A DNA stretch of 64,000 nucleotides from Dama dama (taxonomy: Eukaryota > Chordata > Mammalia > Artiodactyla > Cervidae): contig NC_083714.1 of NCBI RefSeq assembly GCF_033118175.1, positions 682,001 through 746,000 of the forward strand. The letters run 5' to 3'. The stretch's first letter is position 1. Each line of letters begins with the position of its first letter. The notes beneath the pieces were generated by a model. That model made no database searches and was not told the origin of the DNA. It was given only the letters and a program-made list of their open reading frames with translations. Positions 50,101-63,266 of the stretch are shown piece by piece. Made by a program: the position numbers and the translations under genes.

Positions 50101-53100
50101 GGGCTGAAAAATAGGAGAAGCATGAAGGGGTGTGGAAAAACATGAAGACCCTGAAAAGGGTTGAAAAATATGAAGAGCTTCTAAAGGTGTGAAATACATG
50201 AGGAGCATGAAACTCTCTGAAAAATAGAAATAGCATGAAGCGTTGTTGAAAAACATGAAGAGCCTGAAAACGTGTGAAAATATGAAGAGCTTCAAAAATA
50301 TGGAAAATATGAAGAGCTTCCAAAGGTGTGAAAAATTTGAAGAGCTTCAAAAGGTGTCAAAATGAGATGAGCATGAAACGGTCTGAAAAAGAGGAGGAGC
50401 ATGAAGCGGTGTTGAAAATCATAAAGAGCCTGAAAAGTTGTGAAAAATATGAAGAGCTTCAAAAGACGTGAAAAATTTGAAGAGCTTCAAAAGGTGTCAA
50501 AATGAGATGAGCATGAAACGGTCTGAAAAACAGGAGGAGCATGAAGTGGTGTTGAAAAAAATGAAGAGCCTGAAAAGGTGTGAAATATATAAAGAGCTTC
50601 AAAAGGTGTCAAAAATATGAGGAGAATGAAACGGTCTGCAAATTAGGAGAAGCCTGAAATGGTGTTCAAAAACATGAAGAGCCTGAAAAGGTGTGAAAAA
50701 CATGAGGAGCCTGAAAAGGTGTGAAAAATATGAAGAGCTTCAAAAGGTGTGAAATACATGAGGACCATGAAACGGGCTGAAAAATAGGAGAAGCATGAAG
50801 GGGTGTGGAAAAACATGAAGAGCCTGAAAAGGTTTGAAAAATATGAAGAGCTTCTAAAGGTGTGAAATACATGAGGAGCATGAAACTCTCTGAAAAATAG
50901 AAATAGCATGAAGCGGTGTTGAAAAACATGAAGAGCCTGAAAACGTGTGAAAAATATGAAGAGCATCAAAAGGTGTGAAAAATATGAAGAGCTTCAAAAG
51001 GTGTAAAAAATGAGATGAGCATGAAACCGTCTGAAAAATAGGAGGAGCATGGAGTGGTGTTGAAAAAAATGAAGAGCCTGAAAAGTTGTGAAACATATGA
51101 AGAGCTTCAAAAGGTGTCAAAATTATGAGGAGCATGAAAGGGTCGGGAAAAATAGGAGGAGCATGAAGCGGTGTTCAAAAACATGAAGAGCGTGAAAAGG
51201 TGTGAAAAAAAGGAAGAGCTTCAAAAGGTGTGAAAAATATGAGGAGCATGAAACGGTCTGAAAAATAGGAGGAGCATGAAGCGGTGTTTAAAAACATGAG
51301 GAGGCTGAGAACTTGTGAAAAATATGAAGAGCATCAAAAGGTGTGAAAAATATGAAGAGCTTCAAAAGGTGTCAAAAATGAGATGAGCAAGAAACGGTTT
51401 GAAAAATAGGAGGAGCATGGAGTGGTGTGAAAAAAATGAAGAGCCTGAAAAGGTGTGAAAAATATGAAGAGCTTCAAAAGGTGTGAAATATATGAGGAGC
51501 ATGAAACGGTCTGAAAAATAGGAGGAGTATGCAGCGGTTAAAAAACATGAAGAGGCTGATAAGGTGTGAAAAATATGAAGAGTCCCAAAAGTTGTCAAAA
51601 ATATGTGGAGCGTGAAACGGTCTCAAAAATAGGAGGAGCGTGAAGCTGTGATGAAAAACATGAAAAGCCTGAAAACGTGTGATAAAATATGAAGAGCTTC
51701 AAAGGTGTCAAATATATGAGGAGCATGAAACGGTCGCAAAAATAGGAGGAGCATGAAGCGGTGTTGAGAAACATGAAGAGCCTGAAAAGGTGTGAAAAGT
51801 ATGAGAGCTTCAAAAGGTGTCAATAATGAGAGGTGCATGAAACAGTCTGAAAAATAGGAGGAGCATGAAACTGTCTGAAAAATAGGAGAAGCATGAAGCG
51901 GTGTTGAAAAACATGAAGAGCATGAAAAGGTGTGAAAAATATGAAGAGGTTGAAAATGTGTGAAATATATGAAGAGCTTCAAAAGGTGTCAAAAATGAGA
52001 TGAGCATGAAACGGTCTGAAAAATAAGAGGAGCATGAAATGGTGATCAAAACGTGAAGAGCCTGAAAAGGTGTGAAAAATATGAAGAGCTTCAAAAGGTG
52101 TGAAATACATGAGGAGCATGAAACGGGCTGAAAAATAGGAGAAGCATGAAGTGGTGTGGAAAAACATGAAGAGCCTGAAAAGGTGTGAAAAATATGAAGA
52201 GCTTCAAAAGGTGTGAAATACATGAGGAGCATGAAACTCTCTGAAAAATAGAAGGAGCATGAAGCGGTGTTCAAACATGAAGAGCCTGAAAAGGTGTGAA
52301 AAATATGAAGAGCTTCAAAAGGTGTCAAAAATATTAGGAGCATGAAACGGTCTGAAAAATAGGAGGAGCACGAAGCGGTGTTCAAAATCATGAAGAGCCT
52401 GAAAAGGTGTGAAAATATGAAGAGCTATAAAAGGTGTCAAAAATATGAGAAGCATGAAACGGTCTGAAAAATAGGAGGAGCATTAAGCGGTGTTCAAAAA
52501 CATGAAGAGCGTGAAAAGTTGTGAAAAAAAGGAAGAGCTTCAAAAGGTGTCAAAAATATGAGAAGCATGAAACGGTCTGAAAAATATGAGGAGCATGAAG
52601 CGGTGTTGAAAAACATGCAGAGCCTGAGAACTTGTGAAAAATAAGAAGAGCTTCAAAAGGTGTCAAAAATATGAGGAGAATGAAACGGTCTGAAAAATAG
52701 GAGGATCATGAAGCGGTGTTGAAAAACATGAAGAGTCTGAAAAGGTGTGAAAGATATGTAGAGTTTCTAAAGATGTCAAAAATATGAGGAGCATGAAACG
52801 GTCTGAAAAATAGGAGGAGCATGAAGTGGTGTTGAAAAACATGAAGAGCCTGAAAAGGTGTGTAAAATTTGAAGAGCTTCAAAAGGTGAGAAATACATGA
52901 GGAGCATGAAACTCTCTGAAAAATAGGAGAAGCATGAACCGGTGTTGAAAAACATGAAGAGCCTGAAAAGGTGTGAAAAATATGAAGAGCTTCAAAAGGT
53001 GTGAAAAGTATGAGGAGCATGAAGTGGTGTTCAAAAACATGAAGAGTCTGAAAATGTGTGAAAAATATGAAGAGACTGAAAACGTGTCAAAAATATGAGG

Positions 53101-54480
53101 AGCATGAAACGTTCTGAAAAATACGATGAGCCTGATAAGGTGTTGAAAAACATGAAGAGCCTGAAAAAGTGTGAAAATATGAAGAGCTTCAAAAGGTGTC
53201 AAAAAAGAGATGAGCATGAAATGGTCTGAAAAATAGGAGGAGCATGAAACGGTGTTGAAAAACATGAAGAGCCTGAAAAGGTGTGAAATATATGAATAGC
53301 TTCAAATCGTATGAAATATATGAGGAGCATTATACGGTCTGAAAAGTAGGAGGAGCATGAAACGTTGTTCAAAAACATGAAGAGCCTGAAAATGTGTGAA
53401 AAATAGGAAGAGCTTCAAAAGGTGTCAAAAATATGAGGGACATTAAAGGTCTTAAAAACAGGAGGAGGATGAAGTGGTGTTGAAAAACATGAAGAGCTTC
53501 AAAAGGTGTGAAAAATAGGAAGAGCTTCAAAAGGTGTCACAAATATGAGGAGCATGAAACGGTCGGAAAAATAGGAGGAGCATGAAGCACTGTTGAAAAA
53601 CATGAAGAGCCTGAAAAGGTGTGAAAAATATGAAGAGGTTCAAAACGTGTCAAAAATATGAGGAGCATGAAACGGTCTGAAAATAGGACGAGCATGAAGC
53701 GGTGTTCAAAAAGATGAAGAGCCTGAAATGGTGTGAAAAATATGAAGAGCTTCAAAATGTGTCAAAAATATGACGAGCATGAAACCCTCTTAAAAATAGG
53801 AGGAGGATGAAGCGGTGTTCAAAAACATGAAGAGCCTGAAAAGGTGTGAAAATTATGAAGAGCTTCAAAAGGTGTAAAAAATATGAAGAGCTTCAAAAGG
53901 TGTCAAAAATGAGATGAGCATGAAACGGTCTAAAAAATAGGAGGAGCATGAAGCAGTGTTCAAAAAAATGCAGAGACTGAAAAATTGTGAAAAATATGAA
54001 GAGCTTCAAAAGGTGTAAAAAATAGGAGGAGCATGAAACGGGTTGAAAAATAGGAGGAGCATGAACCGGTGTTCAAAAACATAAAGAGCATGAAAAGGTG
54101 TGAAAAACATGAAGAGCTTCATAAGGTGTCAAATTTAGTTTAGCATGAAAGGGTCTGAAAAGTAGGAGGAGCATGAAGTGGTGTTGAAAACATGAAGTGC
54201 CTGAAAAGGTGTGAAATATACGAAGAGCTTCAAAAGGTGTGAAAAATATGAAGTGCATCAAAAGGTGTCAAAAATGAGATGAGCATGAAACGGTCTGAAA
54301 AATAGGAGGAGCATGAAGTGGTATTGAAAAACATGAAGAGCCTAAAAACGTGTGAAAAATATGAAGAGCTTCAAAAATATGAAAAATATGAAGAGATTCA
54401 AAAGGTGTGAAAAATATGAAGAGCTTCAAAAGATGTCAAAAATGAGATGAGCATGAAACGGTCTGAAGAAAAGGAGGAGC
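50100..54480 (+). repeat. Mixed monomer tract with relic of the H start
   Basis: Standard monomers fill this stretch. About 50270-50700 is a diverged relative of the H unit near 310-710. It has the same order of unusual features: CTTCAAAAATATGGAAAATA, AAAATGAGATGAGC, GTTGAAAATCATAAAGAGC and TCTGCAAATTAGG. The string ACTCTCTGAAAAATAGAAAT recurs near 50212 and 50885, 673 bp apart. No gene or mobile element is seen. Confidence 0.75.
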
Positions 54481-57400
54481 ATGAAGCGGAGTCCACAAAA
54501 ATGAAGAGCCTGAAAAGGTGGAAAGTATATGAAGAGCTTCAAAAGCTGTCAAAAATTTGAGGAGCATGAAACGGTATGAAAAATAGGAGGAGTGTGAAGC
54601 GGTGTTCAAAAACATGAAGAGTTTAAAAGGTGTGAAAAATATGAAGAGCTTCAAAAGTTGTGAAAAATATGAAAAGCATAAAACGGTCTGAAAAATAGGA
54701 GGAGCATGAAACGGTCTGAAAAATAGGAGGAGCATGAAGCGGTGTTGAAAAACATGAAGAGTCTGAAAAGGTGTGAAAAATATGAAGAGCTTCAGAAGGT
54801 GTCAAAAATTTGAGGAGCATGAAAAGTTCTGAAGAATAGGAAGAGCATGATGCAGTGTTGAAAAACATGAAGAGCCTGAAAAGGTGTGAAAAATATGAAG
54901 CACTTCAAAAGATGTCAAAATTATGAGGAGCATGAAACAGTTGAAAAATAGGAGGAGCATGAAGCTGTGTTCAGAAACATGAAGAACCGGAAAAGGTGTG
55001 AAAAATATGAAGAGCTTCAAAAGGTGTGAAAATTATGAGGAGCATGAAACGGTCTGAAAAATAGGAGGAGCATGAAGCGGTGTTCAAAAACATGAAGAGC
55101 CTGAAAAGGTGTGAAAAATATGAAGAGCTTCAAAAGGTTGGAAATACATGAGGAGCATGAAACGGTCTGAAAAATAGGAGGAGCATGAATCGGTCTGAAA
55201 AATGGGAGGAGCATGAAGCGGTGTTGAAAAACATGAAGTTCCTGAAAAGCTGTGAAAATAAGACAAGCTTCAAAAGGTGTCAAAAATATGAGGAGCATGA
55301 AACGGTCTGAAAAATAGGAGGAGCATGAAACGGTCTGAAAAATGGGAGGAGCATGAAGCAGTGTTGAAAAACATGAAGTTCCTGAAAAGCTGTGAAAATA
55401 AGACAAGCTTCACAAGGTGTCAAAAATATGAGGAGCATGAAACGGTATGAAAAATACGAGGAGCATGAAGCGGTGTTGAAAGACATGAAGACCCTGAAAT
55501 GGTGTGAAAAATATGAAGAGCTTCTAAATGTGTCAAAATATGAGGAGCATGAAACTGTCTGAAATATATCAGGAGCATGAAAAGGTGTTGAAAAACATGA
55601 AGAGCATCAAAAGCTGTGAAGAATATGAAGAGCTTCAAAACGTGTCAAAAATATGAGGAGCATGAATCGGTCTGAAAAATAGAAGGAGCATGAGGTGGTG
55701 TTGAAAAACATGAAGATCTGAAAAGGAGTGAAAAATATGAAGAGCTTCATAAGGTGTCAAAAATATGAGGAGCATGAAACGGTCTGAAAAATAGGAGGAG
55801 CAAGAAACGGGTTTAACAAACATGAAGAGCGGGAAAAGGTGTGAAAAATATGAAGAGCTTCAAAAGGTTTCAAAAATATGAGGAGCATGAAACAGGCTGT
55901 AAAATAGGAGGAGCATGAAGCGGTGTCGAAAAACATGAAGAGCATGAAGAGTTGTGAAAAATAGGAAGAACTTCAAAAGGTGTCAAAAATATGAGGAGCA
56001 TGAACGGTATGAAAAATAGGAGGATCATGAAGCCGTGTTGAAAAACATGAAGAGCCTGAAAACGTGTGAAAATTATGAAGAGCTTCAAAAGGTGTGAAAT
56101 ATATGAAGAGCTTCAAAAGGTGTCAAAAATGAGATGAGCATGAAATGGTCTGAAAGATAGGAGGAGCATGAAGCAGTGTTGAAAAACATGAAGAGCCTGA
56201 AAAGGTGTGAAAAATATGAAGAGCTTCAAATGGTGTGAAATCCATGAGGAGCTTGAAACGGTCTGAAAAACAGGAGGAGCATGAAATCTTGTTGAAAAAC
56301 ATGAAGAGCCTGAAAACGTGTGAAAATTATGAAGAGCTTCAAAAGGTGTGAAATATATGAAGAGCTTCAAAAGGTGTCAAAAATGAGATGAGCATGAAAT
56401 GGTCTGAAAGATAGGAGGAGCATGAAGTGGTGTTGAAAAACATGAAGAGCCTGAAAAGGTGTGAAAAATATGAAGAGCTTTAAAAGGTGTGAAAAATATG
56501 ACGAGCATGAAACGGTCTGAAAAATAGGAGGAGCATGAAGCGGTGTTCAAAAACATGAAGAGCCTGACAAGTTGTGAAAAGTATGAACAGCTTCAAAATG
56601 TGTCAAATATATGAGGGGAAAGAAATGGTCTGAAAAAAAGGAAGAGCATGAAGTGATGTTCAAAAACATGAAGAGCCTGAAAAGGTGTGAAAAATATGAA
56701 GAGCTTCAAAAGCTGTCAAATATATGAGGAGCACGAAACGGTCTGAAAAAAAGCAGGAGCATGAAGCGTTGTTGAAAATCTTGAAGAGCTTGAAAAGGTG
56801 TGAAAAATATGAAGAGCTTCAAAAGGTTTCAAATATATGAGGATCATGAAACGGTCTGAAAAATAGGAGGAGCATGAAACGGTCTGAAAAATAAGAGGAG
56901 CATGAAATGGTGTTGAAAAACAGTAGGAACCTGAAAATGTGAGAAAAATATGAAGAGCTTCAAAAGGTTTCAAAAATATGAGGAGCAAGAAACTTTCTGA
57001 AAAATAGAAGGAGCATGAACCGGTGTTGAAAAACATGAAGAGCCTGAAAAGGTGTGAAAAATATGAAGAGCTTCAAAACGTGTCAAAAATATGAGGAGCA
57101 TGAAACGGTCGGAAAAATAGGAGGAGCAAGAAGCGGTGTTGAAAAACATGAAGAGCCTGAAAATGTGTGAAAAATATGAAGAGCTTCAAAAGGTGTGAAA
57201 AATATGAAGAGCTTCAAAAGGTGTCAAATTGAGATGAGCATGAAACGGTCTGAAAAATAGGAGGAGCATTAAGCTGTGTTGAAAATCATAACGAGCCTGA
57301 AAAGGTGTGAAAAATATGAAGAGCTTCAAAAATGTGAAAAATATGAAGAGCTTCAAAAGGTGTCAAAAATGAGATGAGCATGAAACGGTCTGAAAAATAG

Positions 57401-58873
57401 GAGGAGCATTAAGCTGTGTTGAAAATCATAATTAGCCTGAAAAGGTGTGAAAAATATGAAGAGCTTCAAAAGGTGTGCAAAATATGAAGAGATTCAAAAC
57501 CTGTCAAAAATATGAGGAGCCTGAAACAGTCTCAAAAATAGGAAGAGTATGAAACGGTCTGAAAAATAGGAGGATCATGAAGCGATGTTGAAAATCGTGA
57601 AGAGCCTGAAAAGGTGTGAAAAATGTGAAGAGCTTCAACAGGTGTCAAAAACATGAGGAGAATGAAACGGTCTGAAAAATAGGAGGAGCATGAAGCTGTG
57701 TTCAAAAACATGAAGAGCCAGAAAAGGTGTGAAAAATAAGAAGAGCTTCAAAAAGTGTCAAAAATATGAGGAGCAAGAAACGGTCTGAAAAATAGGAGGA
57801 ACATGAAGTGGAGCTGAAAAACATGAAGAGCCTGAAAAGGTGTGCAAAATATGAAGAGCTTCAAAAGGTGTAAAAAATGAGATGAGCATGAAACGGTCTG
57901 AAAAATAGGAGGAGCATGAACTGGTGCTGAAAAACATGAAGAACCTGAAAAGGTGTGAAATATATGAAGAGCTTCAAAAGGTGTCAAAAATATGAGGAGC
58001 ATGAAACGGTCTGAAAAATAGGAGGAGCATGAAGCGGTGTTGAAAAACATGAAGAGCATGAAAAGCTGTGAAGAATATGAAGAGCTTCAAAACCTGTCAA
58101 AAATATGAGGAGCATGAATCGGTCTGAAAAATAGGAGGAGGAAGAAACGGTTTTAACAAACATGAAGAGCGGGAAAAGGTGTGAAAAATATGAAGAGCTT
58201 CAAAAGGTTTGAAAAATATGAAGAACATGGAACGGTCTGAAAAATAGGAGGAGGATAAAGCGGTGTTCAAAAACATGAAGAGCCTGAAAAGGTGTGACAA
58301 ATATGAAGAGCTTCAAAAGGTGTCAAAAATATGAGGAGCATGAAACAGTCTCAAAAATAGGAGGAGCATGAAGCGGTGTTCAAAAACATGAAGAGCCTGA
58401 AAAGGTGTGACAAATATGAAGAGCTTCAAAAGGTGTCAAAAATATGAGGAGCATGAAACGGTCTCAAAAATAGGAGGAGCATGAAGCGGTGTTCAAAAAT
58501 ATGGAGAGCCTGAAAAGGTATGAAAAATATGAAGAGCTTCAAAAGGTGTGAAATATATGAAGAGCTTCAAAAGGTGTCAAAAATATGAGGAGCCTGAAAC
58601 AGGCTGTAAAATAGGAGGAGCATGAAGCGGTGTCGAAAAACATGAAGAGCATGAAGAGTTGTGAAAAATAGGAAGAACTTCAAAAGGTGTCAAAAATATG
58701 AGGAGCATGAACGGTATGAAAAATAGGAGGATCATGAAGCCGTGTTGAAAAACATGAAGAGCCTGAAAACGTGTGAAAATTATGAAGAGCTTCAAAAGCT
58801 GTGAAATATATGAAGAGCTTCAAAAGGTGTCAAAAATGAGATGAGCATGAAATGGTCTGAAAGATAGGAGGGG
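54480..58873 (+). repeat. 4.39-kb tandem unit, copy 1
   Basis: The block starts around GAAGCGGAGTCCACAAAAAT near 54483 and runs to about 58873, where the same string begins again. It is collinear with copy 2 at offset 4394, then 4393 after a 1-bp difference (CTGAAATGG near 55494, CTGAATGG near 59888). It contains several back-to-back B subunits (near 54690, 55170, 55310 and 56870), and an internal block (55885-56170) that recurs at its end (58592-58877, offset 2707). Confidence 0.9.
57178..57205 (+). repeat. Extra hybrid A/D subunit (example of a five-subunit monomer)
   Basis: This 28-bp subunit has the left half of A (GAAGAGCTTC) and the right half of D (GTGTGAAAAATAT), and is followed at 57206 by a normal A-like subunit. 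The monomer here therefore has five subunits. The same arrangement recurs many times across the window (for example near 1065, 10130, 12330 and 14390). The A/D hybrid is what a one-subunit misaligned exchange between neighbouring D and A would leave. Confidence 0.8.
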
Positions 58874-61800
58874 CATGAAGCGGAGTCCACAAAAATGAAG
58901 AGCCTGAAAAGGTGGAAAGTATATGAAGAGCTTCAAAAGCTGTCAAAAATTTGAGGAGCATGAAACGGTATGAAAAATAGGAGGAGTGTGAAGCGGTGTT
59001 CAAAAACATGAAGAGTTTAAAAGGTGTGAAAAATATGAAGAGCTTCAAAAGTTGTGAAAAATATGAAAAGCATAAAACGGTCTGAAAAATAGGAGGAGCA
59101 TGAAACGGTCTGAAAAATAGGAGGAGCATGAAGCGGTGTTGAAAAACATGAAGAGTCTGAAAAGGTGTGAAAAATATGAAGAGCTTCAGAAGGTGTCAAA
59201 AATTTGAGGAGCATGAAAAGTTCTGAAGAATAGGAAGAGCATGATGCAGTGTTGAAAAACATGAAGAGCCTGAAAAGGTGTGAAAAATATGAAGCACTTC
59301 AAAAGATGTCAAAATTATGAGGAGCATGAAACAGTTGAAAAATAGGAGGAGCATGAAGCTGTGTTCAGAAACATGAAGAACCGGAAAAGGTGTGAAAAAT
59401 ATGAAGAGCTTCAAAAGGTGTGAAAATTATGAGGAGCATGAAACGGTCTGAAAAATAGGAGGAGCATGAAGCGGTGTTCAAAAACATGAAGAGCCTGAAA
59501 AGGTGTGAAAAATATGAAGAGCTTCAAAAGGTTGGAAATACATGAGGAGCATGAAACGGTCTGAAAAATAGGAGGAGCATGAATCGGTCTGAAAAATGGG
59601 AGGAGCATGAAGCGGTGTTGAAAAACATGAAGTTCCTGAAAAGCTGTGAAAATAAGACAAGCTTCAAAAGGTGTCAAAAATATGAGGAGCATGAAACGGT
59701 CTGAAAAATAGGAGGAGCATGAAACGGTCTGAAAAATGGGAGGAGCATGAAGCAGTGTTGAAAAACATGAAGTTCCTGAAAAGCTGTGAAAATAAGACAA
59801 GCTTCACAAGGTGTCAAAAATATGAGGAGCATGAAACGGTATGAAAAATACGAGGAGCATGAAGCGGTGTTGAAAGACATGAAGACCCTGAATGGTGTGA
59901 AAAATATGAAGAGCTTCTAAATGTGTCAAAATATGAGGAGCATGAAACTGTCTGAAATATATCAGGAGCATGAAAAGGTGTTGAAAAACATGAAGAGCAT
60001 CAAAAGCTGTGAAGAATATGAAGAGCTTCAAAACGTGTCAAAAATATGAGGAGCATGAATCGGTCTGAAAAATAGAAGGAGCATGAGGTGGTGTTGAAAA
60101 ACATGAAGATCTGAAAAGGAGTGAAAAATATGAAGAGCTTCATAAGGTGTCAAAAATATGAGGAGCATGAAACGGTCTGAAAAATAGGAGGAGCAAGAAA
60201 CGGGTTTAACAAACATGAAGAGCGGGAAAAGGTGTGAAAAATATGAAGAGCTTCAAAAGGTTTCAAAAATATGAGGAGCATGAAACAGGCTGTAAAATAG
60301 GAGGAGCATGAAGCGGTGTCGAAAAACATGAAGAGCATGAAGAGTTGTGAAAAATAGGAAGAACTTCAAAAGGTGTCAAAAATATGAGGAGCATGAACGG
60401 TATGAAAAATAGGAGGATCATGAAGCCGTGTTGAAAAACATGAAGAGCCTGAAAACGTGTGAAAATTATGAAGAGCTTCAAAAGGTGTGAAATATATGAA
60501 GAGCTTCAAAAGGTGTCAAAAATGAGATGAGCATGAAATGGTCTGAAAGATAGGAGGAGCATGAAGCAGTGTTGAAAAACATGAAGAGCCTGAAAAGGTG
60601 TGAAAAATATGAAGAGCTTCAAATGGTGTGAAATCCATGAGGAGCTTGAAACGGTCTGAAAAACAGGAGGAGCATGAAATCTTGTTGAAAAACATGAAGA
60701 GCCTGAAAACGTGTGAAAATTATGAAGAGCTTCAAAAGGTGTGAAATATATGAAGAGCTTCAAAAGGTGTCAAAAATGAGATGAGCATGAAATGGTCTGA
60801 AAGATAGGAGGAGCATGAAGTGGTGTTGAAAAACATGAAGAGCCTGAAAAGGTGTGAAAAATATGAAGAGCTTTAAAAGGTGTGAAAAATATGACGAGCA
60901 TGAAACGGTCTGAAAAATAGGAGGAGCATGAAGCGGTGTTCAAAAACATGAAGAGCCTGACAAGTTGTGAAAAGTATGAACAGCTTCAAAATGTGTCAAA
61001 TATATGAGGGGAAAGAAATGGTCTGAAAAAAAGGAAGAGCATGAAGTGATGTTCAAAAACATGAAGAGCCTGAAAAGGTGTGAAAAATATGAAGAGCTTC
61101 AAAAGCTGTCAAATATATGAGGAGCACGAAACGGTCTGAAAAAAAGCAGGAGCATGAAGCGTTGTTGAAAATCTTGAAGAGCTTGAAAAGGTGTGAAAAA
61201 TATGAAGAGCTTCAAAAGGTTTCAAATATATGAGGATCATGAAACGGTCTGAAAAATAGGAGGAGCATGAAACGGTCTGAAAAATAAGAGGAGCATGAAA
61301 TGGTGTTGAAAAACAGTAGGAACCTGAAAATGTGAGAAAAATATGAAGAGCTTCAAAAGGTTTCAAAAATATGAGGAGCAAGAAACTTTCTGAAAAATAG
61401 AAGGAGCATGAACCGGTGTTGAAAAACATGAAGAGCCTGAAAAGGTGTGAAAAATATGAAGAGCTTCAAAACGTGTCAAAAATATGAGGAGCATGAAACG
61501 GTCGGAAAAATAGGAGGAGCAAGAAGCGGTGTTGAAAAACATGAAGAGCCTGAAAATGTGTGAAAAATATGAAGAGCTTCAAAAGGTGTGAAAAATATGA
61601 AGAGCTTCAAAAGGTGTCAAATTGAGATGAGCATGAAACGGTCTGAAAAATAGGAGGAGCATTAAGCTGTGTTGAAAATCATAACGAGCCTGAAAAGGTG
61701 TGAAAAATATGAAGAGCTTCAAAAATGTGAAAAATATGAAGAGCTTCAAAAGGTGTCAAAAATGAGATGAGCATGAAACGGTCTGAAAAATAGGAGGAGC

Positions 61801-63266
61801 ATTAAGCTGTGTTGAAAATCATAATTAGCCTGAAAAGGTGTGAAAAATATGAAGAGCTTCAAAAGGTGTGCAAAATATGAAGAGATTCAAAACCTGTCAA
61901 AAATATGAGGAGCCTGAAACAGTCTCAAAAATAGGAAGAGTATGAAACGGTCTGAAAAATAGGAGGATCATGAAGCGATGTTGAAAATCGTGAAGAGCCT
62001 GAAAAGGTGTGAAAAATGTGAAGAGCTTCAACAGGTGTCAAAAACATGAGGAGAATGAAACGGTCTGAAAAATAGGAGGAGCATGAAGCTGTGTTCAAAA
62101 ACATGAAGAGCCAGAAAAGGTGTGAAAAATAAGAAGAGCTTCAAAAAGTGTCAAAAATATGAGGAGCAAGAAACGGTCTGAAAAATAGGAGGAACATGAA
62201 GTGGAGCTGAAAAACATGAAGAGCCTGAAAAGGTGTGCAAAATATGAAGAGCTTCAAAAGGTGTAAAAAATGAGATGAGCATGAAACGGTCTGAAAAATA
62301 GGAGGAGCATGAACTGGTGCTGAAAAACATGAAGAACCTGAAAAGGTGTGAAATATATGAAGAGCTTCAAAAGGTGTCAAAAATATGAGGAGCATGAAAC
62401 GGTCTGAAAAATAGGAGGAGCATGAAGCGGTGTTGAAAAACATGAAGAGCATGAAAAGCTGTGAAGAATATGAAGAGCTTCAAAACCTGTCAAAAATATG
62501 AGGAGCATGAATCGGTCTGAAAAATAGGAGGAGGAAGAAACGGTTTTAACAAACATGAAGAGCGGGAAAAGGTGTGAAAAATATGAAGAGCTTCAAAAGG
62601 TTTGAAAAATATGAAGAACATGGAACGGTCTGAAAAATAGGAGGAGGATAAAGCGGTGTTCAAAAACATGAAGAGCCTGAAAAGGTGTGACAAATATGAA
62701 GAGCTTCAAAAGGTGTCAAAAATATGAGGAGCATGAAACAGTCTCAAAAATAGGAGGAGCATGAAGCGGTGTTCAAAAACATGAAGAGCCTGAAAAGGTG
62801 TGACAAATATGAAGAGCTTCAAAAGGTGTCAAAAATATGAGGAGCATGAAACGGTCTCAAAAATAGGAGGAGCATGAAGCGGTGTTCAAAAATATGGAGA
62901 GCCTGAAAAGGTATGAAAAATATGAAGAGCTTCAAAAGGTGTGAAATATATGAAGAGCTTCAAAAGGTGTCAAAAATATGAGGAGCCTGAAACAGGCTGT
63001 AAAATAGGAGGAGCATGAAGCGGTGTCGAAAAACATGAAGAGCATGAAGAGTTGTGAAAAATAGGAAGAACTTCAAAAGGTGTCAAAAATATGAGGAGCA
63101 TGAACGGTATGAAAAATAGGAGGATCATGAAGCCGTGTTGAAAAACATGAAGAGCCTGAAAACGTGTGAAAATTATGAAGAGCTTCAAAAGCTGTGAAAT
63201 ATATGAAGAGCTTCAAAAGGTGTCAAAAATGAGATGAGCATGAAATGGTCTGAAAGATAGGAGGGG
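58874..63266 (+). repeat. 4.39-kb tandem unit, copy 2
   Basis: Copy 2 repeats copy 1 almost base for base, including rare variants such as GGAGTCCACAAAAATG, AACAGGCTGTAAAATAGG, CTTGTTGAAAAACATG and GAGCATTAAGCTGTG. This strongly suggests a recent tandem duplication or an assembly duplication. It ends near 63266, where the sequence departs from the copy 1 start and continues as a relative of 56170 onward. Confidence 0.9.

Noticed and set aside
49781..50350. Minus-strand open frame of 189 codons
   Set aside because: Same low-complexity translation of the satellite. Its relative at 46400-46762 has a different length because of indels, which shows no selection on the frame.
51810..52391. Minus-strand open frame of 193 codons, the longest seen, rich in Phe, Ser, His and Leu
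   Set aside because: It is the complement of the purine-rich repeat. The frame rotates because 113 is not a multiple of 3. The consensus puts minus-strand stops in A at two positions, which leaves frames open for at most about 216 nt; indels lengthen some by chance. No domain or conserved start is visible.
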